Of a stretch of DNA of 64,000 nt, positions 16,045-25,035 are shown piece after piece. The notes beneath the pieces were generated by a model, which was not told the DNA's origin, made no database searches, and saw only the letters and a list, made by a program, of their open reading frames with translations. This stretch comes from Pseudoalteromonas phenolica. GTDB taxonomy: Bacteria > Pseudomonadota > Gammaproteobacteria > Enterobacterales > Alteromonadaceae. The position numbers and the translations under genes were made by a program. The stretch is from assembly GCF_001444405.1 (NCBI RefSeq), contig NZ_CP013187.1, positions 3,658,001-3,722,000 on the forward strand. The letters are read 5' to 3'. Positions within the stretch are counted from its first letter, which is position 1. Every line of letters begins with the position of its first letter.

Positions 16045-18561
16045 ATGAAAAAAACTGCCCTATCTCTTGCGCTAGCACTAACATTTGCTAGCCAAGCAGC
16101 CATTGCTGCTGATAAGAAAAAAGAAGATAAAAAAGAAAAAACCATTGCTAGTCTGATTGAAAACAAAACCGCATTCAAAGGTGTATTTGAGCTTTATCAA
16201 GATAAGAAAACGGGCGAGCACTTACTTGTTTTAGAAGAAAGCCAATTAAATACTCCTTTTGTTTATTTTGCACATACTGTTGACGGTGTAACAGACGCAG
16301 GCCACGTGCGTGGCAGCTACCGTGAAACTAAACTGATTGAATTTAGACAGCATTTCAACCGCATCGATATCATCAGCAAAACACCACGCTACCAGTTTGA
16401 AGAAAACACTGCACTAGCACGTGCAAGCGAAGCAAACATCAGTGAAGCGGTACTTGCGAGTGTAAAAATTGAAAAACAAGAAGATGGTAAAATTGCATTT
16501 AAAGCCGACAAAATCTTCTTAAGTGAATCACTACACAAGGTATCACCTTGGAAACGTGCTGGTGATAAAAATGCCAGCAAACGCTTCAACGTGGGCAAGC
16601 TGGATAGCAAGAAATCTCGTATCATCAAACAGCGCCCATATTCAAATAACTTAGACATTGTTGTTGATTATGTATTTAGTAACCCGAACCCAAGTGTGCG
16701 TGGTTCTGCTGCAGTAACAGATCCACGCTCTGTGTCAGTCAAAGTTCAGCACAGTTTTGTGGCACTACCTAAAAACGATTACCAGCCTCGTAAAGACGAC
16801 GCGCGCATCGGTTATTTCACTAACCAATTCGACGTGATGACTTCACCTGATTGGACACCTTACAATGACGTAATCAAACGTTGGGACTTAGTGAAAAAAG
16901 ATCCTAGCGCTGAATTATCTGAGCCTGTAGAGCCAATTGTGTGGTGGATAGAAAACACCACGCCTGTTGAATGGCGTGACACAGTGCGTGACGGCGTATT
17001 GGCTTGGAACAGTGCATTCGAGAAAATCGGTTTCAAAAACGCATTAGTGGTTAAAGTACAACCTGATGATGCAGAGTGGGATGCGGGTGACATTAACTAC
17101 AACGTGCTACGTTGGACATCTTCACCTCGCCCTCCTTTCGGCGGTTACGGTCCTGCACTTGCGCACCCATTAACGGGCGAAATCTTAGGTTCAGACATCA
17201 TGCTTGAGTATGTGTTTATGAAGAACCGTTGGATCTACGACACACTTTACAGCCAAGGTGCAATGAGCCACAGCAATGCCGATTTAGGCGAACATGATGC
17301 GATGAACTGTTCATTAGGTCATGAGCTACAAGGCGAAATGATGACAGCCAGCCTGTCAACAGGCAGCGACATTGAACGTAAAGAAATGCTTCGCCAAGCC
17401 CTTGTACAACTTATCTTGCACGAAGTGGGTCACACACTAGGTCTTAACCACAACATGAAATCGTCTATCATCTGGGATGAAAACGAAGTACACGATAAGA
17501 ACCTAACACAAGGTATCGTGACCGGTTCAGTGATGGATTATGCACCAGCGAACATTGCGCCACTTGGTAAAAAGCAAGGCGATATCTTCCAAACTCGTCC
17601 GGGTCCTTACGATGATTGGGCAATTGAATACGGCTACAGCGTTGCAGCAAGCACGGCTGATGCAGAAGATAAACGCCTTGAAGCAATTCTATCTCGTTCA
17701 AACGATCCAAAGCTAACATTCGGTAATGACGCAGACGATATGCGTGCACCTGGTCGCCATATTGACCCACGCGTGATGATCGGTGATTTATCGTCTAACC
17801 CTGTGGCCTACGGTGTTGGCCGTATGGAACTTATCGACAACCTACTTGGCAAGCTAACTGACACTGCACGTGTACAAGGCGAATCACATCAACAGCTACT
17901 AACCTCTGCAAATGTCCTATTCGGCCAATATAAGCGCCAAGCTGACGTGATCTCTCGTCAAATTGGTGGCGTATATGTTGAACGTAACGTAGTAGGCACA
18001 GCTGATGATGTAAAACCATTCACACCTGTACCTCTAGCGCGCCAAAAAGAAGCGATGCAAGCACTAGCTGACAAAGTATTTGCACCAAACGTATTGGCAA
18101 ACATGCAGCCTCTGTATAACTTCATGCAGCAACAGCGTCGTGGCTTCAACCACTATGGTAAGAACGAAGATCCAAAAGCGCACAAAATGGTTTTAGGCAT
18201 GCAGAAATCAGTGCTAAACCAACTGTTACACCCAAATGTGTTACAGCGTTTATCTGATACGGCGCTATACGGTAATGAGTACGCGTTAAACGACTTTATG
18301 ACTGATTTAACCGCTGGCATTTTTGTGAAGAGCAAAGAAGTAAGCACATTCAGCCAAAACCTACAGGTTGAATATGTTAACCGCTTAATCAAAGCCGCAG
18401 GTCTTGGTAAGCCAAGTAAATATGACAATCTAGCGAAAGCAGCAGCGTTATATCAGTTACAACAAATCAATGACATGAGTGCACCTTGGGGCGCTGATAC
18501 AGCCACTAAAGCACATCATGCCTATATTAAGCGCCTAATCGAGAAAGCATTAGACGCTTAA
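16045..18561 (+). CDS. Zinc-dependent metalloprotease (DUF5117/DUF4953 type, gluzincin/metzincin-like)
   Basis: The 838-residue exported protein starts with a signal peptide (KKTALSLALALTFASQAAIA), followed by a lysine- and glutamate-rich stretch. The zinc site is HEVGHTLGLNH near residues 458-468, a full HExxHxxGxxH motif, with MDYAPANIAP about 40 residues later as a Met-turn candidate. The N-terminal half matches the DUF5117 pattern (FVYFAHTVDGV, GSYRETK). Such proteins are common in marine Alteromonadales and Bacteroidetes, but their substrates are not well established. It stands alone with its own terminator. Confidence 0.9.
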   Translation: MKKTALSLALALTFASQAAIAADKKKEDKKEKTIASLIENKTAFKGVFELYQDKKTGEHLLVLEESQLNTPFVYFAHTVDGVTDAGHVRGSYRETKLIEFRQHFNRIDIISKTPRYQFEENTALARASEANISEAVLASVKIEKQEDGKIAFKADKIFLSESLHKVSPWKRAGDKNASKRFNVGKLDSKKSRIIKQRPYSNNLDIVVDYVFSNPNPSVRGSAAVTDPRSVSVKVQHSFVALPKNDYQPRKDDARIGYFTNQFDVMTSPDWTPYNDVIKRWDLVKKDPSAELSEPVEPIVWWIENTTPVEWRDTVRDGVLAWNSAFEKIGFKNALVVKVQPDDAEWDAGDINYNVLRWTSSPRPPFGGYGPALAHPLTGEILGSDIMLEYVFMKNRWIYDTLYSQGAMSHSNADLGEHDAMNCSLGHELQGEMMTASLSTGSDIERKEMLRQALVQLILHEVGHTLGLNHNMKSSIIWDENEVHDKNLTQGIVTGSVMDYAPANIAPLGKKQGDIFQTRPGPYDDWAIEYGYSVAASTADAEDKRLEAILSRSNDPKLTFGNDADDMRAPGRHIDPRVMIGDLSSNPVAYGVGRMELIDNLLGKLTDTARVQGESHQQLLTSANVLFGQYKRQADVISRQIGGVYVERNVVGTADDVKPFTPVPLARQKEAMQALADKVFAPNVLANMQPLYNFMQQQRRGFNHYGKNEDPKAHKMVLGMQKSVLNQLLHPNVLQRLSDTALYGNEYALNDFMTDLTAGIFVKSKEVSTFSQNLQVEYVNRLIKAAGLGKPSKYDNLAKAAALYQLQQINDMSAPWGADTATKAHHAYIKRLIEKALDA

Positions 18562-18585
18562 TCACTCAGTTTGCATTGTGATGTT

Positions 18586-18617
18586 AAAAGGCCAGCGAAG
18601 TTTATGCTGGCCTTTTT
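18586..18617 (+). terminator. Intrinsic terminator after the metalloprotease
   Basis: GGCCAGC (18590-18596) pairs with GCTGGCC (18606-18612), flanked by A and T runs. Confidence 0.88.
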
Positions 18618-18652
18618 ATTTATCTGTTCTAATTAAGATGAAACTTGATCAG

Positions 18653-18946
18653 CTACATTTTACTGACTTCGATCGGCTGGATAGCCACAATACCTTGATT
18701 TCGAATGGTCACATTAAAACGCTTTTGCCCACATTCCAGTGGATAAACGCCATCCTTTAGCCCTTTGTTGGCTAAGCTGTTTAACGCCGCAGCTAGCAAC
18801 ATGGTGTCATCTTCTTTCTGCTCGCCGCGTTTCGCCATATATGCCATGCCTTGTTGCATCGCTTTTTCAACCACGATACCCGCTACTTTTTTGCTGGCCT
18901 GCTGTTTAAACAATTTAAAAAGTAAGGTCTTAATCAACACGAACAT
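18653..18946 (-). CDS. Hypothetical small protein
   Basis: The 97 residues begin with an amphipathic, basic segment (MFVLIKTLLFKLFKQQASKK). A helical middle and a C-terminal beta part follow (FNVTIRNQGIVAIQPIEV). There is no signal peptide. I do not recognise a family. The gene is convergent with the metalloprotease and alone. Codon use and length make it plausible, but the support is weaker than for its neighbours. Confidence 0.5.
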   Translation of the reverse strand: MFVLIKTLLFKLFKQQASKKVAGIVVEKAMQQGMAYMAKRGEQKEDDTMLLAAALNSLANKGLKDGVYPLECGQKRFNVTIRNQGIVAIQPIEVSKM

Positions 18947-19076
18947 CTCACCCCAACCTTGGTAATAATTTAACTCATCCTAATATAGCGGTTAGTCCCA
19001 ATATTAGAAAATCATAATCAATTTAAAATGCAACAAGGTGTAAATATCTACCGATTGAGTAAGAGTTGCCCGAAAT

Positions 19077-19093
19077 CGAACACCCCTTGTTCG
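19077..19093. promoter_or_regulatory. Inverted repeat, candidate activator site for the ABC operon
   Basis: CGAACA and TGTTCG are exact complements around five bases. It lies about 75-90 bases upstream of a candidate sigma-54 promoter, the usual place for an NtrC-type enhancer. The adjacent operon end encodes such an activator. Confidence 0.4.
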
Positions 19094-19166
19094 TTACCGC
19101 ACACACGTCATCTAGAAACCACTCATAAAAAACCGTAAGAAACTGATAATTAATAACTTTCAATTT

Positions 19167-19182
19167 TGGCACAAGACTTCCT
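19167..19182 (+). promoter_or_regulatory. Candidate sigma-54 promoter of the ABC export operon
   Basis: TGGCAC, five bases, then TTCCT. The -24 element is perfect, but the -12 has CC where GC is expected. It lies 37 bases before the adaptor start codon. Confidence 0.4.
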
Positions 19183-19218
19183 TAATCATTAGCATAGTTA
19201 CTTATATGCAGGTTTTAC

Positions 19219-20475
19219 ATGGATATTTCGACCACCACTCAGCACAAACCTAAACAACATAAATATATTTGGCTAACCGCGGGGTTAATGGCTTTTGCAT
19301 TACTCGTTTTCTGGCTAAATAACCCGTCAATACCGACTTTAAAGATCGCTGAGCTCGAAACAGCTACGGTTCAGCAAGGTCCGCTCGATATTAAAATTCC
19401 TGTGCTCGGAGAATACGCCTCACGCTACGAGCGTTTGATCAGTGCGCCCGAAACCGCACAGGTCTCAGAAATCTTTTTACGCGCAGGTGCGGAGGTCACA
19501 CCCACTAGCATCATCGCGAAGTTAAGTAACCCAGATCTTGACCAGCAACTCTTTGAAAGCCAATCACAGCTAGAACGTATGCACTCAGAATTCGCGGCAT
19601 TTAAATTACAAAAGCAAAACGAACAACTCAACTTTCAAGCTGAGCTGGCCGATATGCAAAGCCAAATTCAGGCTGCACAACTCGATGTAGATGTAAACCA
19701 GCGACTCGCGCAACAAGGGATCGCCGCCAAGATAGAATTAGAACGTGCCGAGCTACGTTTGTCGCAACTGCAAAAACGATTGCAGTTTGCGCAATATCGT
19801 TTCGAAAAGCAGCAAGAAATGCACAAACTTGAACTTGAACAACAACAAATACAGCTTAATCAACAGCAAAAACAAGTGACACTCATCGCCGATAAAGTGG
19901 CGAACCTCACCGTCACAGCAGGCATCGAAGGCACATTACAGCAGCTCGACATTGAACTTGGGCAGCGCGTATCTCAAGGTCAGGCCATGGCACGTGTTGG
20001 CTCTAAGTCTCAGTTAATGGCGCGCATTAATATTCCTCAGCGTCTTGCTGAACGCGTTCAATTGGGCGCGCAAGTTAACTTAAAACACCCACAAGGGGCA
20101 TTTTCGGGCACTGTGCAACAACTCGGCTCAGTGGTTGAAAACGGTTTTATCATTGCCGAAGTGCACTTTAATGAAGGCGCACCGGCTAACTTACGTCCTG
20201 CACAGCCAGTTAATGCCTTAGTGTTTTTAGAACACCTTGAAAATGCGCTCTATATCGCACAGCGTCCAGGTCTCTCACCTTTAGGCACGCAACCGCTTTA
20301 CAAAAAAACAGCTCAGCAAGCACAGCTTACACAAACACAAGTTCGCTTTGGTGAGCTGAGCGAACAATACCTTCTCATTCACTCCGGCCTAAAAGTCGGT
20401 GACATAGTTATCACATCTGATCTCAGTCAGTGGCATAATTTCAGTCAGCTTGCGCTTGATAACGACAAACTATAA
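19219..20475 (+). CDS. MacA/HlyD-type adaptor of an ABC exporter
   Basis: The 418-residue inner-membrane-anchored periplasmic adaptor has one N-terminal helix (IWLTAGLMAFALLVFWL) and a lipoyl half (ISAPETAQVSEIFLRAGAEV). A very long glutamine-rich coiled coil (about 110-225) is followed by the second half (VTAGIEGTLQQLDIELGQRV) and the beta-barrel region. It is expected to join the ABC permease encoded downstream to an outer-membrane channel. The gap to the ATPase gene is nine bases, so it is the first gene of a three-gene export unit. Confidence 0.88.
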   Translation: MDISTTTQHKPKQHKYIWLTAGLMAFALLVFWLNNPSIPTLKIAELETATVQQGPLDIKIPVLGEYASRYERLISAPETAQVSEIFLRAGAEVTPTSIIAKLSNPDLDQQLFESQSQLERMHSEFAAFKLQKQNEQLNFQAELADMQSQIQAAQLDVDVNQRLAQQGIAAKIELERAELRLSQLQKRLQFAQYRFEKQQEMHKLELEQQQIQLNQQQKQVTLIADKVANLTVTAGIEGTLQQLDIELGQRVSQGQAMARVGSKSQLMARINIPQRLAERVQLGAQVNLKHPQGAFSGTVQQLGSVVENGFIIAEVHFNEGAPANLRPAQPVNALVFLEHLENALYIAQRPGLSPLGTQPLYKKTAQQAQLTQTQVRFGELSEQYLLIHSGLKVGDIVITSDLSQWHNFSQLALDNDKL

Positions 20476-20484
20476 GGAACGCAC

Positions 20485-21177
20485 ATGAAAACTTTAGTGA
20501 CCATTAACAACATCAACAAAATCTATCAGCAAGGACAAGTAAACACGCATGCGTTGCAAGATGTGTCGTTACAAATTCAAGAAGGCGAGTTCATAGCTAT
20601 TTCTGGCCCTTCAGGCTGTGGTAAATCGACATTACTCAGTATTTTAGGGTTACTTGATACCGCATCTGACGGTCAATATGTATTGGCAGACATAGACACA
20701 AAAACCCTCAATGTCGATCAGCGTTCGCAAGTCAGAAACAAACATATTGGCTATGTATTCCAGTCATTTAATTTGATCGATAGCTTAACTGTATTCGAAA
20801 ACGTGGCATTACCTCTTGAACATCGTGGCGCGAGCAAAAAAGACATTAAATCCGCCGTAGAAAAACAACTTGCCGCCGTTAATATGACAGGTCGCTTAGA
20901 TCACACACCAAGCCAGCTTTCTGGCGGGCAACAACAGCGAGTTGCGATTGCTCGTGCTTTAGTGGGTGAACCTGATCTGCTACTCGTGGATGAGCCAACC
21001 GGTAACCTAGACAGTCAAAATGGTGATGCCGTGATGCAGCTGTTATTAGAGCTCAACCGTCAAGGTACCACCATTGTCATGGTGACACACGACGAACGTT
21101 ATAGCCGTATGGCGAAACGCCAAATTCGTTTATTTGATGGCAAAGTCTTAGTAGAGCAGCAGGAGGCGGTAGCATGA
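20485..21177 (+). CDS. ABC transporter ATP-binding protein (MacB/LolD class)
   Basis: The 230-residue ATPase has Walker A GPSGCGKST, the Q-loop region YVFQSFNLID, the signature LSGGQQQRVAIARAL, Walker B LLLVDEPTGNLDS and a switch histidine in VTHDE. The sequence style is that of the type VII (MacB/LolD/FtsE) class, which performs mechanotransmission rather than direct substrate passage. Its stop overlaps the permease start by four bases (ATGA), so the two are translationally coupled. Confidence 0.94.
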   Translation: MKTLVTINNINKIYQQGQVNTHALQDVSLQIQEGEFIAISGPSGCGKSTLLSILGLLDTASDGQYVLADIDTKTLNVDQRSQVRNKHIGYVFQSFNLIDSLTVFENVALPLEHRGASKKDIKSAVEKQLAAVNMTGRLDHTPSQLSGGQQQRVAIARALVGEPDLLLVDEPTGNLDSQNGDAVMQLLLELNRQGTTIVMVTHDERYSRMAKRQIRLFDGKVLVEQQEAVA

Positions 21178-23636
21178 GTATTTACCAACGCGCGCTGAAA
21201 CATGGGGTGCAAAGGCTGATCACAAAACCAAGGTTAGCCCTGCCTGTACTGATCACATTAAGCTTAACCTTAGCCGCCGTACTCACCGTCGTTGCTATGA
21301 GTAGCAATCTAATTTTTAAGCCTTTGCCAGACATTAAAGGCGAGCAGAATATTTATTATGTTGATAGGCAGGTACAGGTCTCTGAAGACTTTAAAATCTC
21401 GATATTTAACCGCCACGGCGCCGCTGAATTTGCCGATTATTATAAGCAGATTGGTGAGGTTGCCACCTTGCATGCCCGCGCCAATTCTGTACAGGTCAAC
21501 GATCAAAACCTGGCCATTACTAAGCTAACTGCTTCAAATAACTTTCAAACAGTTATTGCCAATACGCCACTATTAGTTGGTGAGATGCCAAACTTGAGTA
21601 ATCAAGAGGGGGCTGTGTGGATATCTGAGAGCCTATGGCGTAACGCTTTTGCCAGCAGCTCAAATGTGGTCGGTCGACAATTAGAACTCGAAGGAAACCA
21701 GTTGCTTATTCGTGGAGTATTCGCTGATTTTCGCTCGTTTTATAGTATGGATGATATCGTTTCGCAGCAAACGTGGCAGTTCTTTGATTTAGCGAGTCAC
21801 TTAGCCGATACTCCCTCAAATCGCTTTGGCGGTTCAAATAAACTGTTTATCAAAACGCAAAATCAAGTATTTACCGAAGAAATGCTCACCCAATTTTGGC
21901 AGCAATTATTCACAAAGTATGAGGCTGAACTAGCAACCTATGTAGATATGCTCGAGCAAATGGGTACATCTAGCAAAGTTGAACTTTATCGCGCACATTT
22001 AATGAAAGATCAAAACACACTGATTGTTTTTCTATTTATCTCAGTGTCTGCATTACTGTTCATGGCGAGCTTAAACTTATTCAACTTGTTCTTGTCTCAC
22101 TATCAACAGCGCGAGCAAGAGTTTGCCACCCACCTATGCCTAGGTTCTCCGAGAAAGCGTTTATTTATCATCGCCTTTTTAGAAAACCTTCCACTCTTTT
22201 TACTCTCTGCACTCGTTGGCCTGTTTGCCTGTGCTTGGCTTATTCGTGCTCTGCCTATTATCAGCGGTGGCAATATTGAAATGCTTTCACTGGTAAATTT
22301 AGATCTCGTGACTGTGAGTATGGCCATATTCATTGTCTTGATCATCAATGCTGTTTTCTCTCTGTCAGCCATATTCCAGTGTGATTCGACGGCACTAAAT
22401 CAACACATCAATACCTCTAACAAAGGGGTGAATGCTGGCAAAATGAGCCCGCTGACTAAAGCATTATTTATCGCACAATTAAGCTCGGCCGCATTGATCA
22501 TGACAGGTACAGCCCTCTTAGCCGAAGCAACTTACAACAAGGTAAATGTCGATTTAGGCTTCACACCAGGCAATACCATGATGGTGAAAGTTGACCTTGA
22601 GGGGTTAGATACTCCACTACCGACAGAAGAGCAACAAAGAAGCGAGGAGCAAGAGCGTCGTAACTTAGAAATCCTTGATATCAAAGCACAGTTATCATCT
22701 GCTGCATTAAGCATTCAGCCGCAGCTGAATATACTCGATTCTCAAGGTGAACCATTTGGTGAAAACATGATGATTTCTATGAACTTCGATGCCGACACTA
22801 ATCAGCAAATCACTTATATGTACAAAAATATTGGCGCTGATTATATCGACGCGTTTGGACTGAAGCTACTTGCTGGCCGTAACATAACAGCAGAAGAGCA
22901 AACTTCCTTGGCACAAGTCGCGATTATTAATGAACCTTTGGCATTGCAACTATCTCAGGATGGCACGATTGAATCAGCCATAGGTAAACAAATAGGTACT
23001 TTACAAATCATTGGTGTGATTGCTGATCATTACAGCCTTGTCAGCAAAGGTCGAGGCTACCCAATCTTACTCGCGCCTATCATGAATACAGCAGAAGCAG
23101 GGCTTTACATCATGATGCAACTGCCTGAGGGACAAACGTTCAAGCAATCAGAGCTTGAAACAGCCATGTTAAGTGCACATCCAAAGGTAAAACAGTTACA
23201 GTTTGATTCACTGGCCTCAATTTGGGACAAGCATATCGAGCAAGATCGCATTCGCTTTTACTTTATTTCAGGTTTATGTGTATTAACCTTGTTACTGGCT
23301 TTTGTTGGCTCAAATGCCATGGCGGTTGGTTTTAGTGAATTAAAGCGTTTTGAACTGGCCATCAGAATGGCAACGGGGGCAACCCGAGTATCATTACTGA
23401 AGCGCACTTTGCAAAACATCACGCCTTTATTACTGATTGCCGCAGGCATTGCCATTGCGCTATCAAGTATTGGCTACGGCGTGCTTCAACAAAACCACAG
23501 TAGTCTGCCAGCACTTTCTTGGACGGCACTGGGCTTGTTTGGTTTTGCCTTGCTTGCTATCGTACTCTCAGCCATTACTTGGGTTGTTTGGCGTATTATC
23601 AATGCCGACCCGATGCGCGCACTAAGAGAGTTATAA
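21174..23636 (+). CDS. ABC transporter permease with two FtsX domains
   Basis: The 820-residue permease is a MacB-type duplication. Each half has an N-terminal helix, a periplasmic MacB_PCD-like domain, and three FtsX helices, about eight helices in all. Visible parts are the first helix (ALPVLITLSLTLAAVLTVVA), the first FtsX block near 280-400 (TLIVFLFISVSALLFMASLNLFNL region), and the last block near 690-815 (ELAIRMATGATRVSLLKR). The substrate is unknown; peptides or envelope-active compounds are typical for the class. It is followed by a hairpin and the regulator pair. Confidence 0.9.
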   Translation: MSIYQRALKHGVQRLITKPRLALPVLITLSLTLAAVLTVVAMSSNLIFKPLPDIKGEQNIYYVDRQVQVSEDFKISIFNRHGAAEFADYYKQIGEVATLHARANSVQVNDQNLAITKLTASNNFQTVIANTPLLVGEMPNLSNQEGAVWISESLWRNAFASSSNVVGRQLELEGNQLLIRGVFADFRSFYSMDDIVSQQTWQFFDLASHLADTPSNRFGGSNKLFIKTQNQVFTEEMLTQFWQQLFTKYEAELATYVDMLEQMGTSSKVELYRAHLMKDQNTLIVFLFISVSALLFMASLNLFNLFLSHYQQREQEFATHLCLGSPRKRLFIIAFLENLPLFLLSALVGLFACAWLIRALPIISGGNIEMLSLVNLDLVTVSMAIFIVLIINAVFSLSAIFQCDSTALNQHINTSNKGVNAGKMSPLTKALFIAQLSSAALIMTGTALLAEATYNKVNVDLGFTPGNTMMVKVDLEGLDTPLPTEEQQRSEEQERRNLEILDIKAQLSSAALSIQPQLNILDSQGEPFGENMMISMNFDADTNQQITYMYKNIGADYIDAFGLKLLAGRNITAEEQTSLAQVAIINEPLALQLSQDGTIESAIGKQIGTLQIIGVIADHYSLVSKGRGYPILLAPIMNTAEAGLYIMMQLPEGQTFKQSELETAMLSAHPKVKQLQFDSLASIWDKHIEQDRIRFYFISGLCVLTLLLAFVGSNAMAVGFSELKRFELAIRMATGATRVSLLKRTLQNITPLLLIAAGIAIALSSIGYGVLQQNHSSLPALSWTALGLFGFALLAIVLSAITWVVWRIINADPMRALREL

Positions 23637-23661
23637 TACCTAACTCTCTGAATCAAGGACC

Positions 23662-23682
23662 GGGCGGCTATGGTAGCCGCCC
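23662..23682 (+). other. Perfect 9-pair hairpin between permease and regulator genes
   Basis: GGGCGGCTA pairs with TAGCCGCCC around the loop TGG. No T run follows, so it is more likely an mRNA stability or attenuation element than a terminator. Confidence 0.55.
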
Positions 23683-23703
23683 TAGAAAGAAGTACATATA
23701 TTC

Positions 23704-25032
23704 ATGCCCATATCAAAGCCCTGCATTTTAATTGTCGATGATCATGACGACATACGTTTCGCGCTCAGTTTATTACTCGAGCAAGCCGGTTTCCGTGTTG
23801 TTGAAGCCGAAAACCCATTTGCCTGCCAACAAGTATTAACGCGTCTGACACCCGACTTAATTTTGCTTGATATGAATTTCTCTCGCGATACCACTTCAGG
23901 CCAAGAGGGCCTCGCCTTACTGCCTAAGCTTACCGCACTGAATATTCCCGTCATCTTAATGACCGCGTGGGCAAACATTGAACTTGCAGTAAAAGGTATG
24001 CAACTCGGCGCAAAAGATTTTGTTGAAAAGCCATGGCGCAAGAACGCCTTATTGGCGCAGATCGCTAGACATATTGAGCCTGTCAAAGTGCAAAGTGATA
24101 GCGCTACAGCTTGGGTCGCACACTCTGAGAAAATGCAGCAAATTGAGCAATTGGTGCTCCAACTTGCACAAACAGACGCAAATTTACTGATTTTGGGTGA
24201 AAATGGCACAGGAAAATCACAACTAGCGCAGCGTATTCACCAACTCAGCCACCGTCGCCAAGCCCCCCTGATAAACTTAAATATGGCGGCCATCACTGAT
24301 AACTTGTTCGAAAGCGAGCTATTCGGTCATCAAAAAGGTGCCTTTACCGATGCCAAGGCAGACCGTTTAGGGGCATTTAGCCAAGCCCAGTCGGGTAGCT
24401 TATTTATGGATGAAATAGGGGCACTGCCCATTCATTTACAGCCTAAATTATTGCAAGTATTAGAAACTGGACAATTTACGTCACTGGGCGCGAGTGCGCC
24501 AAGCAAAGTTGATGTGCGCTTAATTGCAGCAACCAATCAGGATATTCCGCAAGCCATTGCTAAACAGCAATTTCGTCAAGACTTATATTATCGACTCAAT
24601 ACCTTTGTTATCACCTTGCCACCACTGCGAGCCAGACAAGCGGATATTTTACCTCTTGCCGAGTACTTTATTGATAAATACAGTCAAAAATATAACAAGA
24701 CTAGACCGACTCTCGACCAAACTGCCAGCCAGCGACTACTTTCGCATGACTGGCCGGGCAACGTCAGAGAGTTAAGCCACACCCTTGAACGCGCAGTGCT
24801 TATCTGTCAAAACGAGTCCATTGCTGATACACACTTGTTGATTGAAGCGACGCATTCAGAGCAAACTTCTGAAGTGCCAGAAATGACCTTAGAAGCACTC
24901 GAAAAACAACGTATTCTGGATGTACTAGCAGCGAATGAATCGCAGATCAGTGCCTCTGCCAAGGTATTGGGTATTTCACGTAATGCGCTTTATCGTCGCT
25001 TAGAAAAATATCAAATTGACCTGCCAGAGTAA
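23704..25032 (+). CDS. Sigma-54-dependent response regulator (NtrC family)
   Basis: The 442 residues hold a receiver (D56 in LILLDMNFS, and VEKPW), a AAA+ domain (Walker A GENGTGKS at 165-172, Walker B LFMDEIG) and a C-terminal Fis-type helix-turn-helix (SASAKVLGISRNALYRRLEKY). The sigma-54 contact loop reads GAFTDA at 212-217 in place of GAFTGA. It should activate a -24/-12 promoter, and the best local candidate precedes the ABC operon just upstream. The partner kinase gene begins three bases after its stop. Confidence 0.93.
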   Translation: MPISKPCILIVDDHDDIRFALSLLLEQAGFRVVEAENPFACQQVLTRLTPDLILLDMNFSRDTTSGQEGLALLPKLTALNIPVILMTAWANIELAVKGMQLGAKDFVEKPWRKNALLAQIARHIEPVKVQSDSATAWVAHSEKMQQIEQLVLQLAQTDANLLILGENGTGKSQLAQRIHQLSHRRQAPLINLNMAAITDNLFESELFGHQKGAFTDAKADRLGAFSQAQSGSLFMDEIGALPIHLQPKLLQVLETGQFTSLGASAPSKVDVRLIAATNQDIPQAIAKQQFRQDLYYRLNTFVITLPPLRARQADILPLAEYFIDKYSQKYNKTRPTLDQTASQRLLSHDWPGNVRELSHTLERAVLICQNESIADTHLLIEATHSEQTSEVPEMTLEALEKQRILDVLAANESQISASAKVLGISRNALYRRLEKYQIDLPE

Positions 25033-25035
25033 GCC

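Noticed and set aside
18586..18617. Repeat family shared with the 11401-11422 palindrome (both contain GGCCAGC/GCTGGCC)
   Set aside because: Both are standard terminator stems. The loops and flanks differ, so common origin is not supported.
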